64,000 nt of DNA from Clostridiales bacterium. GTDB lineage: Bacteria > Bacillota > Clostridia > Oscillospirales > Acutalibacteraceae. The stretch spans positions 248,001-312,000 of the forward strand of contig DULI01000007.1 in NCBI GenBank assembly GCA_012840445.1, given 5' to 3'. The first letter of the stretch is position 1. The number at the start of each line of letters is the position of its first letter. Below are positions 17,726 through 27,091 of this stretch, piece by piece. The notes under the pieces were generated by a model, which saw only the letters and a program-made list of their open reading frames with translations, did no database searches and had not been told where the DNA came from. The translations under genes and the position numbers were made by a program.

Positions 17726-17754
17726 ATTATACTCACTAACGATGTTTTTTTCAA
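17726..17754 (-). promoter_or_regulatory. Promoter of SIR2/STAND operon
   Basis: Minus-strand -35 TTGAAA (17,749-17,754) and -10 TATAAT (17,726-17,731), spacer 17 bases, about 40 bases before the SIR2 start. Confidence 0.75.
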
Positions 17755-17813
17755 TCCTTGCGACGATTCCGTCATTAACGGTAAAGAAAAATCCATAATT
17801 TGGTATGTAGTAA

Positions 17814-17836
17814 CGGCACGGTGTTTTTCCGTGCCG
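17814..17836 (-). terminator. Hairpin after helicase-methylase gene
   Basis: CGGCACGG and CCGTGCCG arms around 7 bases, 8 bases after the helicase stop. It separates the ICE backbone operon from the SIR2/STAND promoter. Confidence 0.65.
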
Positions 17837-17843
17837 CTGTGGG

Positions 17844-20800
17844 TTATCTCTCATGATCCCGTACTCTTGATTTCTCCGGCGTATCCTCGTCCGGCACATC
17901 GTCAATCAGGGATTTATCCTTCTGATCCATGTTCAGCAGGATATTCAGTTCCTTGAGCCTTGCTGTCTTTTCGGCCAGTTCCGCTTCTCTGGCAAATGGG
18001 GCCACCAGCTCGGTGCGGGCATTTTCGAGCTGCACCTGGGTGTCGGCCAGTTCTGCACGAACCGCTTCCAACTTGCCGGAAAGCCCGTCAATCACATTGT
18101 CCATACGGGTCAGATTGCCAAACACATCGGCTCCCAAAACAGCCGTATGGGAAAGCGTTCCCTTCATGGTCATGCGGTACTCGTTGCTCGGCCCGTCATA
18201 GGAAAGGACAAGAGAAAAGCCCCGGTACTGTCCTAAGAAAACAGCATCGGAGCCTGTCATTTTGGTACATACATCAAGGATCGCCTTGCCAGCCGCCTCC
18301 TTGTCGGCGTAGGGCTGATCCAGAATCGTGATGCCCACAAATCCCTCCTGGGTTTTCGGGTGGGCGGCAGCAAGCTGCACATCCTGCTCATAACCTGCAA
18401 TCCGTTCCGTCAGCCGGGTTATGGTTTCCGGGTATTTCTTCAGCACCATATCTTCCAGCACATATTTCTGACTCAGGTAGCTGGCTTTGAGCATATTGAG
18501 CTTGCCCACCTCCATGTCCAGATTGCACTTTTCAATGATAAGCGGATTGCCGGTGGCCAGAGCCTTGATCTCAGAATAACTGAGAGCCGTTTCATCCACA
18601 TCGTCTGCCACACGCACCGGCGCTTTGGAGGTCATAATCTGCGCGATGAATTTCTGCTTGTTTTCTACGAGCTGATACAAATAGGCATCAAAGGTTCCCT
18701 CCGTGACATACCGGAAGATCTCAACCTCTGGATTCCTATTGCCCTGCCGCACAATACGGCCCAGCCGCTGGGCAAGGTCGGAAGGACGCCACGGACAATC
18801 CAGATCATGCAGGGCAATGAGTCGATCCTGGACATTGGTACCTGCGCCCATCTTTTGAGTGCTGCCCATAAGGATGCGCACCTGACCGGAGCGCACCTTT
18901 GAAAACAGCTCTTTTTTCCGGGCTTCGGTGTTGGCGTCATGGATAAAGGCAATTTCTTCCTCCGGAATGCCGGCCTCCATGAGTTTCTTTTTCAGGTCGT
19001 TATAGACACTGAAAGAGCCGTCGTCTTTCGGAGTGCTGAGGTCACAGAACACAAGCTGGGTGCTGCGCTGCTCTTTGGTCTGCTCCCAAATACGGATGAC
19101 ATTGCGGGCGCAGGTGGCAACCTTGCCGTTGGGGTCATCGGCTGCCAGCGGATTGATGAGCCGCATATCCAGCGCCAGCTTTCTGCCGTCGTTGGTGATT
19201 CGGAGCATATTGTCCACCCTGGGGTCAACGCCGCCTGCACGGATAGCCTCGGCCCGTTCCGCAAGCCCCCGCACCATTTTCTGCTGAAGCTCTGACGGCT
19301 GAATGACCTCTGTGTGGAAGTTGGCCTTTGGCACCGGCAGTTTCAGCATTTCCGCCGTCTGAATATCAGCCACCTGCTTGAAAGTGGCCATCAGTTCGGG
19401 CAGATTGAAGAACTTGGCAAACCGCGTTTTAGCCCGGTAGCCGCTGCCCTCCGGCGACAGCTCAATGGCGGTGATGGTTTCTCCGAAGTCGCTGGCCCAA
19501 TCGTCAAAGTGGATCAGGCCCATCTCCTGGAGGGTATCATACTGCAGATACCGCTGGATCGTGTAAAGCTCCACCATACTGTTGCTGATGGGTGTGCCGG
19601 TGGCGAAGATCACGCCCCGGCCCCCGGTGATCTCGTCCAGATACCTGCACTTCATAAAGAGGTCTGATGACTTCTGCGCTTCGGTCTGGGCGATGCCGCC
19701 CACATTCCGCATTTTGGTCGCCAAAAAGAGGTTCTTAAAATAATGGCTCTCGTCCACGAACACCCGGTCAACGCCCAATTCCTCAAAGGTCACAAGGTCG
19801 TCCTTGCGGCTCTGGTCGTTGAGCCGTTCCAGCTTCGCCTCCAGCGATTTTCGGGTGCGTTCCAACTGCTTGACCGTGTATCGCTCAGCTTTGGCGGATT
19901 TGGCTTCCTCAATGCCGAACATGATCTCGTCGATCTGCTGCTGTAAGATGGCAACCTGTCGTTCTGCCGACATGGGGATTTTCTCAAACTGCGAGTGACC
20001 GATGATAACGGCGTCATAGTCGCCGGTGGCGATACGGGCGCAAAATTTCTTGCGGTTCTGGGTTTCAAAGTCCTTTTTGGTCGCCACAAGGATATTGGCG
20101 GAGGGGTATAGCTGGAGCCATTCCGCCGCCCACTGTTCTGTGATGTGGTTCGGCACCACGATCAGCGATTTGGTGCAAAGCCCCAGCCGCTTCATCTCCA
20201 TGGCGGCTGCCACCATTTCAAAGGTCTTGCCCGCACCTACTTCATGTGCAAGCAGGGTATTCCCGCCGTACATGATATGAGCGATGGCATTTACCTGATG
20301 GGGCCGCAGGGTGATTTCTGGGTTCATGCCAGAAAAGCGGATATGACTGCCGTCATACTCACGGGGCCGGATGGCATTAAAGGTTTCGTTGTAGATGCGG
20401 CACAGCCGTTCCCGCCGGTCAATATCTTTCCATATCCATTCGGAAAATTTCTGCTTGATCAGCTCCTGTCGATCCTGGGCAATGGCAGTTTCCTTTTTGT
20501 TGAGAACAGGCTTTTTGTTGCCGTTTTCGTCCTCCACATAATCAAACACACGCACATCCCGCTGGTTTAAGGTCTGCTCCAGAATCTGATAGGCGTTCAT
20601 GCGCTTGGTTCCGTAGGTGGTCAGGGTTTTGATATTGCCCCGGTCAGCGTTCTTTTCGGTAATGGCCCACTGGCCGGTAGCACCGGAGCGCAGGATTTTA
20701 ATGCGGCTTCCTGCGTAATAGCTGGTGCCAAAGGTCTCCACCATGAATTTTTGGTAGACATCTATGGGTATCCAGTTGGCACCGATACGGACGCCAATCT

Positions 20801-23800
20801 CAGCGGCGGTCAGGTCTACCGGCTGCACCGCTTCCAGCGCCTCGATGTTTTTGGCAATCAGCGGTTTCTTTTCAGCCGGTAATACCTCATAAAGCGCCTT
20901 GGCCATTCGGAGCTTGCGGCGCACATTGCCGGAGAGGTATTCATCAGCGGCTACAAAGGGGAATTGCTCCACCTGCACAAAAGCTTTGGGAATGGCGGCA
21001 GCTTCCTCGGCGCACTGAATATCCCGGAAAATAACACCGGACAGGTCAGCGGCCAGTTCTTCCTCGCTTTTCCCGGACAGCTCCACCATATATTCCATAT
21101 CCACCCGCGCTTTTTCGGAGATGGATACGGCAAGAGCTTCACTGGCGGTGTCCACGCTGGTAACGGCTTCATGGGGGCGGATGGTGCGCTTGGTGAACAT
21201 ATCCGCCTTGCGTTTGAGATTGCCTTCCTCGTCCAGTACCTCCAGAGAACACAGCAGGCAATAGCTGGCGTCCTCGCCAAAGGCAAGGCTGTTACCCCGG
21301 CTGGAAAGCAGACCGTACTTTTTCGTGTAATCGTCATACAGACGGTTCAGCTCCGCCTGCTCTTTTTGAATATCCTCATCCGGGTAGCCCTCGGTCTGAT
21401 ACTCGAGCAGCCGGCGGACACATTCCCGAATGGCGATCATGCCCCGGATACGGTTTTCAGCGGTGATGGATACCTCTATCGGTTGCATACGGGAATTTTC
21501 CCGGTAATGCACCTTGCCGTCCACAAGGCAAAAACTGAAATTACGCACCGCAGGGTCTGCGGGAATCGAACGATCTTCCTCCTCATCCAGTTCTTCCACC
21601 TCATAATCAGTGATCTGCGCATGGAGGTTCTGCACAGCTTCGGAAAGCAACTCGGACAGGTCTGCGTCCTCGTAGGCCCGACAGGTGCTGTCCATGCCGA
21701 ACCGGGTGGATTCCATGACCATATCGCCCAGCACCATTTCCGGGTGCTGCACAAAATATCGGTTCATACGGATACCGTTTTCATCGGTGTCCAGATGCAC
21801 CCAATCCGGCTCAATGTCCGTCATGCGGTCACGCTTTTGCAGGAAGATAATGTCGCTGGTGACTTCGGTTCCGGCGTTGGCCTTAAACGCATTGTTGGGC
21901 AGTCGGATAGCCCCGATCAGGTCGGCTCGCTGTGCCAGGTATTTGCGGACAGCGGAGTTTTCCTTGTCCATCGTACCCTTGGAGGTAATGAACGCGATCA
22001 CGCCGCCCGGGCGCACCTTATCCAGCGTCTTTCCAAAGAAATAGTCGTGGATCAGCCAGTGGTTCTTGTCGTACTTCTTATCCCGCACTTTGAAATCGCC
22101 AAACGGCACATTGCCGATGGCCACATCAAAGAAGCTGTCGGGCATCTGCACCTTTTCAAAGCCATTCACGGCAATACTGCTGTTCTGATAGAGCTGCTGT
22201 GCAATCCGCCCGCTGATGGAGTCGATTTCCACACCGTAGGCTTTGCTGTCTGCCATGCTGTCAGGCAGCATACCGATGAAGTTGCCAACGCCGCAGGACG
22301 GCTCCAGAATGTTTCCATGCCGGAATCCCATCTGCGAAAGTGCCTGGTACATGGCCCCGATAATGACCGGGGAGGTGTAAAAGGCGGTAAGGGAGCTGGC
22401 TCTGGCGGCGGCATATTCGTCCTCATCAAGTAGGGATTTCAGCTCCAGATATTTTCCGTGGCGCTCATCAAAACAGTCGGCCAGACCGCCCCAGCCCACA
22501 TACCGGGAGAGGATTTCCTGTTCTTCGGGCGTGGCAAGGCGTTCCTCGGCTTCGATCTCTTTTAAGCAACGGATTGCCGCAACATTGGCGGCATATTTTT
22601 CGCTGCGGGTTCCATAGCCCAGCTCTGAATCGGTAATGCGGAAGTTGCGGCGCTGGTCTGCGGGTATCTCCGGGTGTAGGGTGGTGAACACAACACGCTC
22701 CCTCTTCGGCTTCGGAGGGGCAAGGATAGTGGACTGTTCTTTTTCAGCGGGTTCTTTCGGTTCTGGCTCATGCTCCGCCAATTCACCCCGGTCAGCGTGT
22801 TCCTGCTGATACCGCTCGTCCGCATGGGCAACCATTTCATCGAAATCAAGATTTGCCAGGTAGCCATTCAGTTCCGACAAATTTTTGCAGGCAATCTCAT
22901 GGACGGTTTCGCTGTCCACCTGATACACCAGCCGAAAAGCAGCAAGGTCGGCAAAGATTTCCACCGTATTCTCACTGTCGGAAGTAGAGCTGAACGCCAG
23001 ATCCACATGGCTGAGGTCGGAGAAATCCGCCTCCTGATCAAACACCTCCAGACAATACTCGTTGATGAGCTGCTTGGCTTCTTCCAATTCTTCGTTTTGG
23101 CTGACATGATTCTGTTCTTCTTCGGCTGGTGTCACCGGCAGTTCCGGCTTTGGAGTTTCCGGTTCTGCCGCCGGTGTGTCTGCGCCGGAGGAAAGGGGCC
23201 GGAGCGTCTGCGCCCGGTTAAATACGGAGTAAGTGCCAGCCCGGTATGCCTGCATATTTTCCAGCCCTGTTTTGCGTCTCTGATAATGCCGGTCATCCTG
23301 CAGGGTTCCTTCCCACAGCGGCAGCATCATTTGATAGATTTCCTCTACACGGTTTGGATTGGTAAGCTGCTCGACAACCTCCTGCACACCCTCCCAATAA
23401 TCTCCAATGGGATTTGCCTGATAAGGCCGTGGATACAATTCCGGGGCATCTATAAAGAAACTGTGGATACTTCTGGCAAGCTGCCTGATTTCATAGCCCG
23501 CCATTGCTTCACGGTCTTGATCAGAAAGAAATCTGTCCTGAGACATCAGAACATCAATGCTCTTTACAATAACGCTCCATTTCAGTTCTACTTTTGCATA
23601 GGGCTGTGTCAGGTCGCCGTGGCTGAAGGACAGACCTTTGCTCGTATAGGTGCGGTTGTCATTTCCACCGTGGTAGCCGCTGTATTCACCATGATAATTT
23701 TTCAGGTACTTCTCCCGGTCTTTCTGATCGGGATGATTGACGAAAAAGGAATAGACCGCAAGCCGGTAATCCTCACCGCCTCCGCGAAGCACCTTGTCGA

Positions 23801-26186
23801 TCTCCTCCATGGAGATAAAGAAACGCCGCTGGGGGTTGTAATCCTCGGCGGCGGTAAAGGTGACAGGCTCTCGCTGGAGATCGGTAAGTTTCTGAAGCAG
23901 TTCTTTCGGGCGGTTGTAACCGAAGCGCATCAGGTTGCGGTTCTGCTCATGAGCTTCAACAAACTCGCCCCATTCCTCTGTAATCTTTTGAAGCATATCC
24001 GGGTCTTTCAGCAATTCCGAAATCTGCTGTTCAATCTCCGGGAATCCGCCTTTGGCAGACAGGGCAAGGCGGAGGGTAGGTGCATAGCCCACATCCCTGG
24101 CTTCCTCTGAAAAATCTCTGGCAGTCAAAGCAAGGCTTTCCGCAAGTGTCTTTCGCTCATACTCCACTACACGGTCAAGCTCATTCTGCGGCATATAGCG
24201 CCCCAAATCCAGAAGTTCCCGGATACGCCTTGCAGCCTGTTCCCATGTGAGCAGGGTGGCATAACGTCGCTGGGCAGATTCACCGTCAGAAATGCGGATA
24301 CCTTCATCCCCATACCAAATGGAATACTTGCGTTCGTTGATATAAAAACCTGCGCCATTGGTTCCGTAGTGCTTCGCAAGAAAAGTGGCATTTTCCTCCG
24401 ACGCATGGTCTTTCATAAAGTAAGCGCAAATAATCAGACGGCTGTTTTTGTCGTTTGCGCCGATACAAAGCGCTTCGTCAATGACCTGCTGGGGAAGCTG
24501 CGGGCGTGGCATGAAAGAAAACTGTCCGCTTTCTTCCTGTGCCGGGGCATTGAAGTCCGCAAAGTCAAACAGAGATAGCTGCTGGCTGTCGTAGTTCTTC
24601 GGCGGCGTGATTTTGGTATTGATGAAGTATTCTTTTTTGTCAATGAGCTGGGCCGTCCATCCGGCAACAACGCCCCACGAAAAAACGGACTCGCTGGTAC
24701 GGGAGAGGTATGCGCCTTCCCACATCAGAAGTCCATCCTCCTGGGGCTTATAGCCCACGCGCACTCCATCCACCAGAATTTCCGTGTATCTGCCCTGGTA
24801 GGCCGATTTCAGGTACTCGGCCCGGTCGTCCTCCTCCGGGTGAATAGAGAAATACAGTTCAATCTGCTGTTTCTTGTATTTGAGATCATCGTCCTTGTTG
24901 GCGATGATGGCCATAATCAGATTATCATCTAAAAAGGCGGGCAGCTCTGCGCTGTCCGCCTCTAGTTCCTGTTCTGTTAGCTGTAGATCAGTTCGTTCAG
25001 GACTGTCTCCTCCGCCGAGTGCCTGATGTTGTTCATCAGCCCCGTCCACTTCATCGGGTCGCTGGCTTTCAGTTCCTCCGTCACTCCCTCGGCTTTCGCC
25101 ATCTGGCTGGTCAGCAGTTCCATCCGGGAGAGAGCTGCCTGCTCGATCTCCATCAGGTGCTGGTTCAGCCTGCCCGATGTCAGCAGGTTCGTGAAGGTCA
25201 CTCTGCGGTGCTGTTTCAGGTATGTCCTCCGCAGCAATGCGTATTTCCCAAGGTGCATTTCCGGCTCCTGGGGCGGAAGCAGATTCGGCAGCCGGTAGCC
25301 GCCCTGCATCGTGTATGTCAGTTCGCTCATAGGGTTCGCTCCTTTCAGGCGTTGTCGTTTTCTTCTCAGCATCAGGATACCGGATTGTCGGTTTTTCTGC
25401 AAATGTGCGAGTTTCTCTTTCAGCCTGTCTTTGCAGCATAAGCGCTGTGCGGGAAACGGCAGAAAGGCACATCTGCCCAATATCCCCTGTGGCTGTGCCG
25501 AGGGCATTTAAGGTTTCCGGGGTACTGAAATCCACAACATCACGGAAATCATCGTCAGTAAAATACGCTGCGGGGTCAATCCCACAACGAGCCAGCAGCA
25601 TATAGCCAATGCTGTTTTCCAGCGCCCTGCGGTATTCCACCTCAATATTCAGGTCGTCCAGTTCCTCCAAAAAGCTGTTTTCCTTGTAGTATTTCAGCTC
25701 CGTGAGGTAGTCGGGCATATTGTCCTGGGCGGCATTTTTTGCCGCAGACAGCAGCGCCGCCGCAAGGTCGGTCTTATCTTCCAAATCTCCGAAGCTGTTT
25801 TCCAGAGCCTCAATAACGGCAGGCTCATATTCCGGGCGCATTGTCCAGATCGGCACAGGCCGTGCGAACCGGCTTTCGTGGGTATCAGAAATGTCAAAGT
25901 AGTATTTGAGCCGGGAGCGCCCGACAGCATCTCCGTCAAAGACCGCAATGCCGGTTGCCCCACGATTGACCCAACGCCCGAAACGCTGATTCCAGCCGTT
26001 TTTACCCTCAATCGGCAGGACGGCGGTAGCGTCCGGGCGCTGAGCATATAAAAGCACCTGCTCATCAAAGGGCAGGCGGAAGTTGTGGCAGGCCGTGGTC
26101 AGAAAGCTCTGCCAAGCCTGGGGAGCTGCCAGACCTGCGACTGTTTTGCGGTACAGCTCCGTAATGGTTTCGTATCTTCTCGCCAT
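17844..26186 (-). CDS. SNF2-type helicase fused to N6-adenine DNA methylase (LtrC-like)
   Basis: A 2,780-residue ICE protein. Residues about 15-90 resemble the ArdC ssDNA-binding domain (FDEQVLLYAQRPDATAV, then RWVNRGATGIAVF). A methylase follows, with EPSCGVGNF near 1295 and a NVPFG motif (NPPF-like) near 1357. A SNF2/DEAH helicase comes next: AHEVGAGKT near 1975, DESH near 2145, and QRLGRIVRQGN near 2474; the C-terminus is coiled-coil. Such proteins are thought to process and protect the transferred DNA. The ATG at 26,184-26,186 has AGGAGG 8 bases upstream; an ATG 9 bases earlier lacks this spacing. Confidence 0.9.
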   Translation of the reverse strand: MARRYETITELYRKTVAGLAAPQAWQSFLTTACHNFRLPFDEQVLLYAQRPDATAVLPIEGKNGWNQRFGRWVNRGATGIAVFDGDAVGRSRLKYYFDISDTHESRFARPVPIWTMRPEYEPAVIEALENSFGDLEDKTDLAAALLSAAKNAAQDNMPDYLTELKYYKENSFLEELDDLNIEVEYRRALENSIGYMLLARCGIDPAAYFTDDDFRDVVDFSTPETLNALGTATGDIGQMCLSAVSRTALMLQRQAERETRTFAEKPTIRYPDAEKKTTTPERSEPYERTDIHDAGRLPAAESASAPGAGNAPWEIRIAAEDIPETAPQSDLHEPADIGQAEPAPDGDRAGSSLPDGTADQPDGESRGSDGGTESQRPDEVDGADEQHQALGGGDSPERTDLQLTEQELEADSAELPAFLDDNLIMAIIANKDDDLKYKKQQIELYFSIHPEEDDRAEYLKSAYQGRYTEILVDGVRVGYKPQEDGLLMWEGAYLSRTSESVFSWGVVAGWTAQLIDKKEYFINTKITPPKNYDSQQLSLFDFADFNAPAQEESGQFSFMPRPQLPQQVIDEALCIGANDKNSRLIICAYFMKDHASEENATFLAKHYGTNGAGFYINERKYSIWYGDEGIRISDGESAQRRYATLLTWEQAARRIRELLDLGRYMPQNELDRVVEYERKTLAESLALTARDFSEEARDVGYAPTLRLALSAKGGFPEIEQQISELLKDPDMLQKITEEWGEFVEAHEQNRNLMRFGYNRPKELLQKLTDLQREPVTFTAAEDYNPQRRFFISMEEIDKVLRGGGEDYRLAVYSFFVNHPDQKDREKYLKNYHGEYSGYHGGNDNRTYTSKGLSFSHGDLTQPYAKVELKWSVIVKSIDVLMSQDRFLSDQDREAMAGYEIRQLARSIHSFFIDAPELYPRPYQANPIGDYWEGVQEVVEQLTNPNRVEEIYQMMLPLWEGTLQDDRHYQRRKTGLENMQAYRAGTYSVFNRAQTLRPLSSGADTPAAEPETPKPELPVTPAEEEQNHVSQNEELEEAKQLINEYCLEVFDQEADFSDLSHVDLAFSSTSDSENTVEIFADLAAFRLVYQVDSETVHEIACKNLSELNGYLANLDFDEMVAHADERYQQEHADRGELAEHEPEPKEPAEKEQSTILAPPKPKRERVVFTTLHPEIPADQRRNFRITDSELGYGTRSEKYAANVAAIRCLKEIEAEERLATPEEQEILSRYVGWGGLADCFDERHGKYLELKSLLDEDEYAAARASSLTAFYTSPVIIGAMYQALSQMGFRHGNILEPSCGVGNFIGMLPDSMADSKAYGVEIDSISGRIAQQLYQNSSIAVNGFEKVQMPDSFFDVAIGNVPFGDFKVRDKKYDKNHWLIHDYFFGKTLDKVRPGGVIAFITSKGTMDKENSAVRKYLAQRADLIGAIRLPNNAFKANAGTEVTSDIIFLQKRDRMTDIEPDWVHLDTDENGIRMNRYFVQHPEMVLGDMVMESTRFGMDSTCRAYEDADLSELLSEAVQNLHAQITDYEVEELDEEEDRSIPADPAVRNFSFCLVDGKVHYRENSRMQPIEVSITAENRIRGMIAIRECVRRLLEYQTEGYPDEDIQKEQAELNRLYDDYTKKYGLLSSRGNSLAFGEDASYCLLCSLEVLDEEGNLKRKADMFTKRTIRPHEAVTSVDTASEALAVSISEKARVDMEYMVELSGKSEEELAADLSGVIFRDIQCAEEAAAIPKAFVQVEQFPFVAADEYLSGNVRRKLRMAKALYEVLPAEKKPLIAKNIEALEAVQPVDLTAAEIGVRIGANWIPIDVYQKFMVETFGTSYYAGSRIKILRSGATGQWAITEKNADRGNIKTLTTYGTKRMNAYQILEQTLNQRDVRVFDYVEDENGNKKPVLNKKETAIAQDRQELIKQKFSEWIWKDIDRRERLCRIYNETFNAIRPREYDGSHIRFSGMNPEITLRPHQVNAIAHIMYGGNTLLAHEVGAGKTFEMVAAAMEMKRLGLCTKSLIVVPNHITEQWAAEWLQLYPSANILVATKKDFETQNRKKFCARIATGDYDAVIIGHSQFEKIPMSAERQVAILQQQIDEIMFGIEEAKSAKAERYTVKQLERTRKSLEAKLERLNDQSRKDDLVTFEELGVDRVFVDESHYFKNLFLATKMRNVGGIAQTEAQKSSDLFMKCRYLDEITGGRGVIFATGTPISNSMVELYTIQRYLQYDTLQEMGLIHFDDWASDFGETITAIELSPEGSGYRAKTRFAKFFNLPELMATFKQVADIQTAEMLKLPVPKANFHTEVIQPSELQQKMVRGLAERAEAIRAGGVDPRVDNMLRITNDGRKLALDMRLINPLAADDPNGKVATCARNVIRIWEQTKEQRSTQLVFCDLSTPKDDGSFSVYNDLKKKLMEAGIPEEEIAFIHDANTEARKKELFSKVRSGQVRILMGSTQKMGAGTNVQDRLIALHDLDCPWRPSDLAQRLGRIVRQGNRNPEVEIFRYVTEGTFDAYLYQLVENKQKFIAQIMTSKAPVRVADDVDETALSYSEIKALATGNPLIIEKCNLDMEVGKLNMLKASYLSQKYVLEDMVLKKYPETITRLTERIAGYEQDVQLAAAHPKTQEGFVGITILDQPYADKEAAGKAILDVCTKMTGSDAVFLGQYRGFSLVLSYDGPSNEYRMTMKGTLSHTAVLGADVFGNLTRMDNVIDGLSGKLEAVRAELADTQVQLENARTELVAPFAREAELAEKTARLKELNILLNMDQKDKSLIDDVPDEDTPEKSRVRDHER

Positions 26187-26230
26187 CCGATACACCTCCT
26201 GTCATGGCAAGATTGTGTTTGATGGGCAGC

Positions 26231-26539
26231 TCATCGGATGCCGCCTTTTTGCAGCCTGTTGTGGTAATCGCTCACAGCCATATTCGGATCGGCTGCGGCA
26301 AACAAAAGCTGCCAGATCATTTCCACGGCTTCATTCTCGTACATAAAAAAATCCACATATTCCTGACCCTCCAGATTGGTGCAAAGCCGGGAGAACCGCA
26401 TCCGCTTATCCATCAGGTCATGGGCGTCATTGGCAAGGCCGGGAATTTCCCGTTCCTCCGCATGGAACGCCAGAATGGTCATAAGCAAATCAAAATTATC
26501 GGGGTTCAGCTTCATGTGAACCGGGGGTAACTGTGCCAT
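26231..26539 (-). CDS. Conserved ICE protein, unknown function (102 aa)
   Basis: No family recognised. A small, mostly helical acidic protein with a conserved-looking NFDLLMTILAFHAEE stretch (about 14-28) and a FFMYENEAVEMIWQLLFAA stretch (about 63-81). It lies 6 bases after the 181-residue gene and 45 bases before the helicase, so all three are probably co-transcribed. Position and company suggest a role in ICE DNA processing, but this is only inference. Confidence 0.65.
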   Translation of the reverse strand: MAQLPPVHMKLNPDNFDLLMTILAFHAEEREIPGLANDAHDLMDKRMRFSRLCTNLEGQEYVDFFMYENEAVEMIWQLLFAAADPNMAVSDYHNRLQKGGIR

Positions 26540-26545
26540 AGTATC

Positions 26546-27091
26546 CTACCTTTCTGCGGCTTGTTCCTGCCGCTGGCGGGGAATGGAAAACCCGTAGACT
26601 TTGGCAATGTCATCACCAAGCCTGCGGGTAATCCTCGTAATGTCAGCGCGGGTCGCCGTTCCAAAATACAGTTTTTCTTTCAAATGATCTATCTGAGACT
26701 GCCGCACACCGGGCTTGTAGGTGCGGTAGAGATAATGGTTTGTGCCGTCATGGTGGATCGCGTCACAGCGCAGGTCGCCCAGGCGGTCAACATACCATGT
26801 GGCATAATCGGTGTCAGAGTACAGGCAATCGCTGATTTTTCCGCTTGCGATTTCCTTATATCCCATCCGCCGCCCATGCCACAGGCCCAGGTCGCCAATG
26901 ACCAAAATGGGAGCCGAAAGCTGTACATTCAGGTTCATGCGCTCATCGTCCAGATAATCACCGTTGATTTCATACATCAGGGCAATCCGTTCCTGCTCGG
27001 ACAAATCCGGGTAATCCGCTTCCAGATCGTCTTTCCAGTCATCGTAATCCAGATAAAAATTGCTCCAGATGATGTGTCTGTCCTCGCTCAT
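26546..27091 (-). CDS. Conserved ICE protein, unknown function (181 aa)
   Basis: No family recognised. Acidic N-terminus with WSNFYLDYDDWKDDL (about 9-23), a middle segment with GLWHGRRMGYKEIASGKI (about 68-85) and a basic C-terminus that may form a helix-turn-helix-like end (ATRADITRITRRLGDDIAK, about 147-165). Its ATG overlaps the stop of the DUF4316 gene (ATGA). The WSNxxxDxxDW start is common in ICE proteins beside YodL genes. Confidence 0.65.
   Translation of the reverse strand: MSEDRHIIWSNFYLDYDDWKDDLEADYPDLSEQERIALMYEINGDYLDDERMNLNVQLSAPILVIGDLGLWHGRRMGYKEIASGKISDCLYSDTDYATWYVDRLGDLRCDAIHHDGTNHYLYRTYKPGVRQSQIDHLKEKLYFGTATRADITRITRRLGDDIAKVYGFSIPRQRQEQAAER

Noticed and set aside
17723..17905. 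60-codon minus-strand frame downstream of the helicase
   Set aside because: It overlaps the helicase end and runs through the terminator hairpin and the promoter of the SIR2 gene. No family and no good ribosome site.
20964..22433. Antisense open frame of 489 codons opposite the helicase-methylase
   Set aside because: A GC-bias shadow; the minus-strand frame carries methylase and helicase motifs.
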